Below are positions 6,730-8,745 of a stretch of 8,745 bases of DNA, in pieces (the stretch's first letter is position 1; each line of letters begins with the position of its first letter). Under the pieces are notes generated by a model, which saw nothing but the letters and a program-made list of their open reading frames with translations, ran no database searches and was not told the DNA's origin. A program made the position numbers and the translations under genes. The DNA is from Candidatus Saccharibacteria bacterium UBA5170 (lineage in GTDB: Bacteria; Patescibacteriota; Saccharimonadia; Saccharimonadales; Saccharimonadaceae): the NCBI GenBank assembly GCA_002413425.1, contig DHWY01000003.1, forward strand, positions 187,014 to 195,758, written 5' to 3'.

Positions 6730-6733
6730 TTCG

Positions 6734-7480
6734 ATGCTAATTGATACACATTGTCATATTCATGAAGCCGACTACTCGCTTAATATTGCTGAAACCTTGA
6801 AACATGCTCATGACCAAGGGGTTGGACGATTAATCTGTGTTGGTACGAGCGAAGAAAGTTCACGGCAGGCCATCGCTTTTGCCGCCGAGCATGACGAAGC
6901 ATACGCCTCTGTCGGCGTGCATCCACATGATAGTAAAGACGGATATGGCGTCATCGAGTCACTGGTGAGGGCACCAAAGGTCGTGGCGGTGGGTGAGATT
7001 GGACTCGACTATTTCTATACCCACAGTCCCCGCGAAGTGCAGATTCAAGCACTGGAGTGGCAGATTGATCTGGCCCTTAAAAATAACCTTCCAGTTATTT
7101 TTCATATCCGCGAGGCATTTGACGATTTTTGGCCGATATTTGATAATTTTACCGGTATACGTGGCGTGCTTCATAGCTTCACTGACAATCAAGTGAATCT
7201 CGACGCAGCGCTAGAACGAGATTTATATATTGGCGTTAACGGCATAAGTACGTTCACGCGCGATAAAACGCAACAGGCGGTATTTGCATCGATTCCACTT
7301 AATCGCTTGTTATTTGAAACGGACGCCCCTTTCTTGACACCTACCCCTTTTCGTGGTAGGGTAAATGAACCAGCATTTGTGAAGAATATAGCCGAATATC
7401 ACGCACTAATGAGAGGAATTTCACTCGAAGAAGTTGCAACGGCTACAACCACAAACGCTCGTGCGGTATTCGCACTCTAA
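6734..7480 (+). CDS. tatD: TatD-family metal-dependent hydrolase (DNase)
   Basis: A 248-residue TIM-barrel metal hydrolase of the TatD/YcfH (YabD) group. Characterised members are Mg-dependent 3'-5' exonucleases or DNases acting in the cytoplasm; the physiological substrate here is unknown. The full set of metal ligands is visible: His6 and His8 in DTHCHIH, Glu88 in VGEIGLDYF, His124 in VIFHIREA, His147 in VLHSFTDN and Asp197 in FETDAPFLTP. GVHPHD (61-66) is also a family hallmark. The length is typical (about 250-265 residues). The start at 6734 is set by the family pattern, in which the DxHxH motif lies a few residues from the N-terminus. An ORF extending back to 6566 only overlaps metG with unconserved sequence. 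There is no clear Shine-Dalgarno; the 4-nt gap after the metG stop suggests coupled translation. A metS-tatD pairing is also known in Bacillus and actinobacteria. Confidence 0.95.
   Translation: MLIDTHCHIHEADYSLNIAETLKHAHDQGVGRLICVGTSEESSRQAIAFAAEHDEAYASVGVHPHDSKDGYGVIESLVRAPKVVAVGEIGLDYFYTHSPREVQIQALEWQIDLALKNNLPVIFHIREAFDDFWPIFDNFTGIRGVLHSFTDNQVNLDAALERDLYIGVNGISTFTRDKTQQAVFASIPLNRLLFETDAPFLTPTPFRGRVNEPAFVKNIAEYHALMRGISLEEVATATTTNARAVFAL
7334..7362 (+). promoter_or_regulatory. Possible internal promoter near the 3' end of tatD
   Basis: TTGACA (7334-7339) is a perfect -35, followed after 17 nt by TAGGGT (7357-7362) preceded by TGG, which fits an extended -10 but matches the hexamer poorly. 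It could serve the gene at 7528, which otherwise has no promoter of its own, though the leader would be about 160 nt. The bases also encode the conserved FLTPTPFRGRV segment of TatD, so the match may be chance. Confidence 0.2.
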
Positions 7481-7513
7481 AATAAACATGTCAAATACGC
7501 ATCAACAATAAGC

Positions 7514-7518
7514 TGAGG
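7514..7518 (+). promoter_or_regulatory. Shine-Dalgarno of the gene at 7528
   Basis: TGAGG lies 9 nt before the ATG at 7528. It is among the clearest ribosome-binding sites in the window and supports this start and the reality of the otherwise unrecognised gene. Confidence 0.55.
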
Positions 7519-7527
7519 TTCGAAAGC

Positions 7528-8208
7528 ATGTCACATATACCAGGCGAAGACAATCCACTGCCAAACATGCCCATCTACAATGAGCTGAACGTTGTGTATG
7601 GAAAATTATCATCCGCTAGTCCTGACTCGCCATTTTATTACCAAGAGCGCGCCAAACGGGCGCTTACAGCTGAGATAAATCTCATCGATCGTAAGCAAGT
7701 CAACGAGCGGGCAATCGCCATCGAGGCCGCCCGACAATATGCCGTCGACAGCACTCTTTTTGTCTATGAACAACGGAGCCTCCGCTCGACTCCAGTCGGT
7801 AGAATCCTTAAGACATTAGTCGGTGGTAATTTCGACATACTCTCATCACTTGCGCCGCCAAAAGACCTCACCCATAGAGAATTAATCCAGCAAGAAAGTC
7901 TTATCGGGTCTGAAATATTCGAAACTCCCCCTGACGGCGGACAACACACGTTTTTCCTTTCTGATGTCCCCGAAGAGTGGGTGTGGCACCAACAAACTTC
8001 TCAAGCCTCTCCACAAGAGTCCATGACAACGCGCTATATCGTGCAGGCACAAGGCGTTTTGAAGATTCAAGACGGCGCCCCTCAGTATGAATATATTGAA
8101 GGCAAAGAACTGAAAAACTTTGTACGGGCCACGGAAGTCTACCACAATCACGTTATGAGTCGTATCTACAAACAGAGTGACCAGATTGACTATACACTGG
8201 CCGCCTAA
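7528..8208 (+). CDS. Hypothetical soluble protein of unknown function
   Basis: A 226-residue protein that I do not recognise. It has no signal peptide, no membrane segment and no cysteine. Residues 1-36 are Pro/Asn-rich and probably extended. Residues 37-85 are a charged helical region (YYQERAKRALTAEINLIDRK, then NERAIAIEAARQYAVD). Residues 86-150 are mixed, with ESLIGSEIFETPPDGG followed by FFLSDVPEEWVWH containing two tryptophans (151, 153). Residues 167-190 look like two or three beta strands (TTRYIVQAQGVLKI, then YEYIEG), and 191-215 a helix (GKELKNFVRATEVYHNHVMS). The pattern is that of an alpha/beta cytoplasmic domain, but no catalytic motif is evident. It has a good Shine-Dalgarno, lies 47 nt after tatD and 16 nt before the cysteine desulfurase gene, and uses bases much like its neighbours, so it is probably a real gene. 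Its position does not by itself imply a role in sulfur metabolism. Confidence 0.85.
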   Translation: MSHIPGEDNPLPNMPIYNELNVVYGKLSSASPDSPFYYQERAKRALTAEINLIDRKQVNERAIAIEAARQYAVDSTLFVYEQRSLRSTPVGRILKTLVGGNFDILSSLAPPKDLTHRELIQQESLIGSEIFETPPDGGQHTFFLSDVPEEWVWHQQTSQASPQESMTTRYIVQAQGVLKIQDGAPQYEYIEGKELKNFVRATEVYHNHVMSRIYKQSDQIDYTLAA

Positions 8209-8209
8209 C

Positions 8210-8218
8210 TGATATAAT
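8210..8218 (+). promoter_or_regulatory. Consensus extended -10 promoter giving a leaderless nifS mRNA
   Basis: TGA-TATAAT (8210-8218) is a perfect extended -10. The predicted transcription start, 7 nt downstream, is 8225, exactly the G of the GTG start codon. TTGACT at 8186-8191 resembles a -35, but the spacer of 21 nt is too long to rely on. No Shine-Dalgarno fits between the promoter and the start codon. Confidence 0.6.
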
Positions 8219-8224
8219 AACTAA

Positions 8225-8745
8225 GTGAACGAAGAGTTTATTTATCTTGACCATGCTGCGGCGACACCTTTGGATCGTCGGGTGCTTGTTGCCATGCGAC
8301 CGTATTTCAGCGAGCAGTTTTATAATCCCTCCAGCCCGTACGCACCCGCTATTGCGGTTCGTCGTGCCTACGAAGAGGCCAAGCATGTGCTTGCCCGGCA
8401 CATCGGAGCCAAGCCCGACGAACTCGTTATGACGGCTGGGGCGACCGAATCGATCAATTTGGCGTTTAGCGGCATTGATGGACACGTAATCGTACCGAAC
8501 GTCGAACATCACGCCGTCCTGGCTGCCGCCCGAACGCACGATTGCACCCTGATTGAGGCTGATGCTCGGGGTTTTGTGTCAGCCGACAGTATTAAAACGG
8601 CGCTTCGATCAACTACGCAACTCGTCAGCGTGGCGATTGCCAACAACGAACTCGGCACGATTCAGCCACTGCGTGACATTGCTCAGGTGATAAAATCCGA
8701 ACGCGAAGCCCGTTTGATGCGCGGTGATATGACACCGCTCTATCT
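8225..8745 (+). CDS. Cysteine desulfurase, NifS/IscS family (5' part, runs off the window)
   Basis: The first 173 codons of a pyridoxal-phosphate enzyme that takes sulfur from L-cysteine as a protein-bound persulfide for Fe-S cluster assembly or tRNA thiolation. The frame stays open to the last base. Class V aminotransferase hallmarks are present in order: FIYLDHAAATPLD (5-17), a YNPSSPYAPA substrate-loop motif (34-43), MTAGATESINLAF (69-81, the cofactor phosphate-binding loop), VEHHAVL (94-100, with the His that stacks on the cofactor) and ANNELGTIQP (141-150). The cofactor Lys and the catalytic Cys loop lie beyond the window. GTG at 8225 is forced: an in-frame TAA occupies 8222-8224, and the next possible starts lie after the conserved YLDHAAATP. 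Only 16 nt separate it from the upstream stop, and that gap holds a consensus extended -10. Whether it is NifS, IscS or SufS cannot be decided from this part; the LDHAAATP start favours the NifS/IscS group. Confidence 0.93.
   Translation, partial: MNEEFIYLDHAAATPLDRRVLVAMRPYFSEQFYNPSSPYAPAIAVRRAYEEAKHVLARHIGAKPDELVMTAGATESINLAFSGIDGHVIVPNVEHHAVLAAARTHDCTLIEADARGFVSADSIKTALRSTTQLVSVAIANNELGTIQPLRDIAQVIKSEREARLMRGDMTPLY

Noticed and set aside
6566..6733. Extended tatD reading frame into the end of metG
   Set aside because: The extra 56 residues are metG in another frame. TatD proteins begin with the DTHxH motif close to the first Met, as from 6734.
8153..8539. Minus-strand ORF of 128 codons and the short + frame at 8247-8432
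   Set aside because: Both overlap the cysteine desulfurase frame beginning at 8225, which carries clear family motifs and remains open to the window end.
1..8745. Alternative genetic code (TGA read as Gly, as in Gracilibacteria/Absconditabacteria)
   Set aside because: No gene contains in-frame TGA where conservation demands Gly, and the pilin gene ends at TGA directly after its natural WTPAP terminus.
1..8745. tRNA genes, CRISPR arrays, insertion sequences, long repeats
   Set aside because: Intergenic gaps are 75 nt or less and hold no cloverleaf, spaced direct repeats or transposase fragments.

Overview
The window reads as a piece of chromosome from a Candidatus Saccharibacteria (TM7, Patescibacteria/CPR) or closely related ultrasmall bacterium. 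This placement is an inference from gene content and protein style: a UvrD/PcrA helicase, an RpfB-like DUF348/G5 protein with a cysteine-rich lytic domain, an RsmA with the N-terminal variant SLGQHWL, a type IV pilin, and a compact MetRS without a C-terminal tRNA-binding extension. No gene tree could be run. The standard bacterial code fits: genes end in TAA, TAG or TGA and none needs in-frame TGA readthrough. Every supported gene is on the + strand and coding density is very high. No stretch of 300 bases lacks a gene; the longest gap is 75 nt (2343-2417, counting from the ATG start). No tRNA, rRNA, CRISPR array, insertion sequence or convincing rho-independent terminator was seen.

Layout. 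1-213: 3' end of an unidentified protein with one C-terminal membrane helix. 240-2342: full-length PcrA/UvrD-type DNA helicase. 2418-3590: secreted or membrane-anchored cell-wall protein (three DUF348 repeats, G5, lysozyme-like lytic domain). 3590-4366: RsmA (KsgA), whose GTG start overlaps the previous stop by one base. 4405-5175: type IV prepilin-like protein with an apparent carbohydrate-binding-module-like C-terminal domain. 5245-6729: methionyl-tRNA synthetase. 6734-7480: TatD-family metal hydrolase, 4 nt after metG. 7528-8208: unrecognised soluble protein. 8225-8745: 5' part of a NifS/IscS-type cysteine desulfurase that runs off the end of the window.

How the genes relate. metG, tatD, an rpfB/yabE-type gene and rsmA/ksgA form a cluster known from Actinobacteria and Bacillus. 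Here the same four genes are present as two pairs in swapped order (rpfB-rsmA, then metG-tatD), with a pilin gene between the pairs. The mix is housekeeping (DNA repair, rRNA methylation, tRNA charging, sulfur transfer) plus two surface functions (peptidoglycan cleavage and a pilus-borne domain) that could matter for life attached to a host cell.

Regulation. Several genes have an extended -10 promoter (TGn plus TATAAT-like) placed unusually close to the start codon. For uvrD and nifS the predicted transcription start falls on or beside the first base of the start codon, and for metG about 5 nt before it, so these mRNAs look leaderless or nearly so. By contrast the pilin gene and the unknown gene at 7528 have recognisable Shine-Dalgarno sequences.
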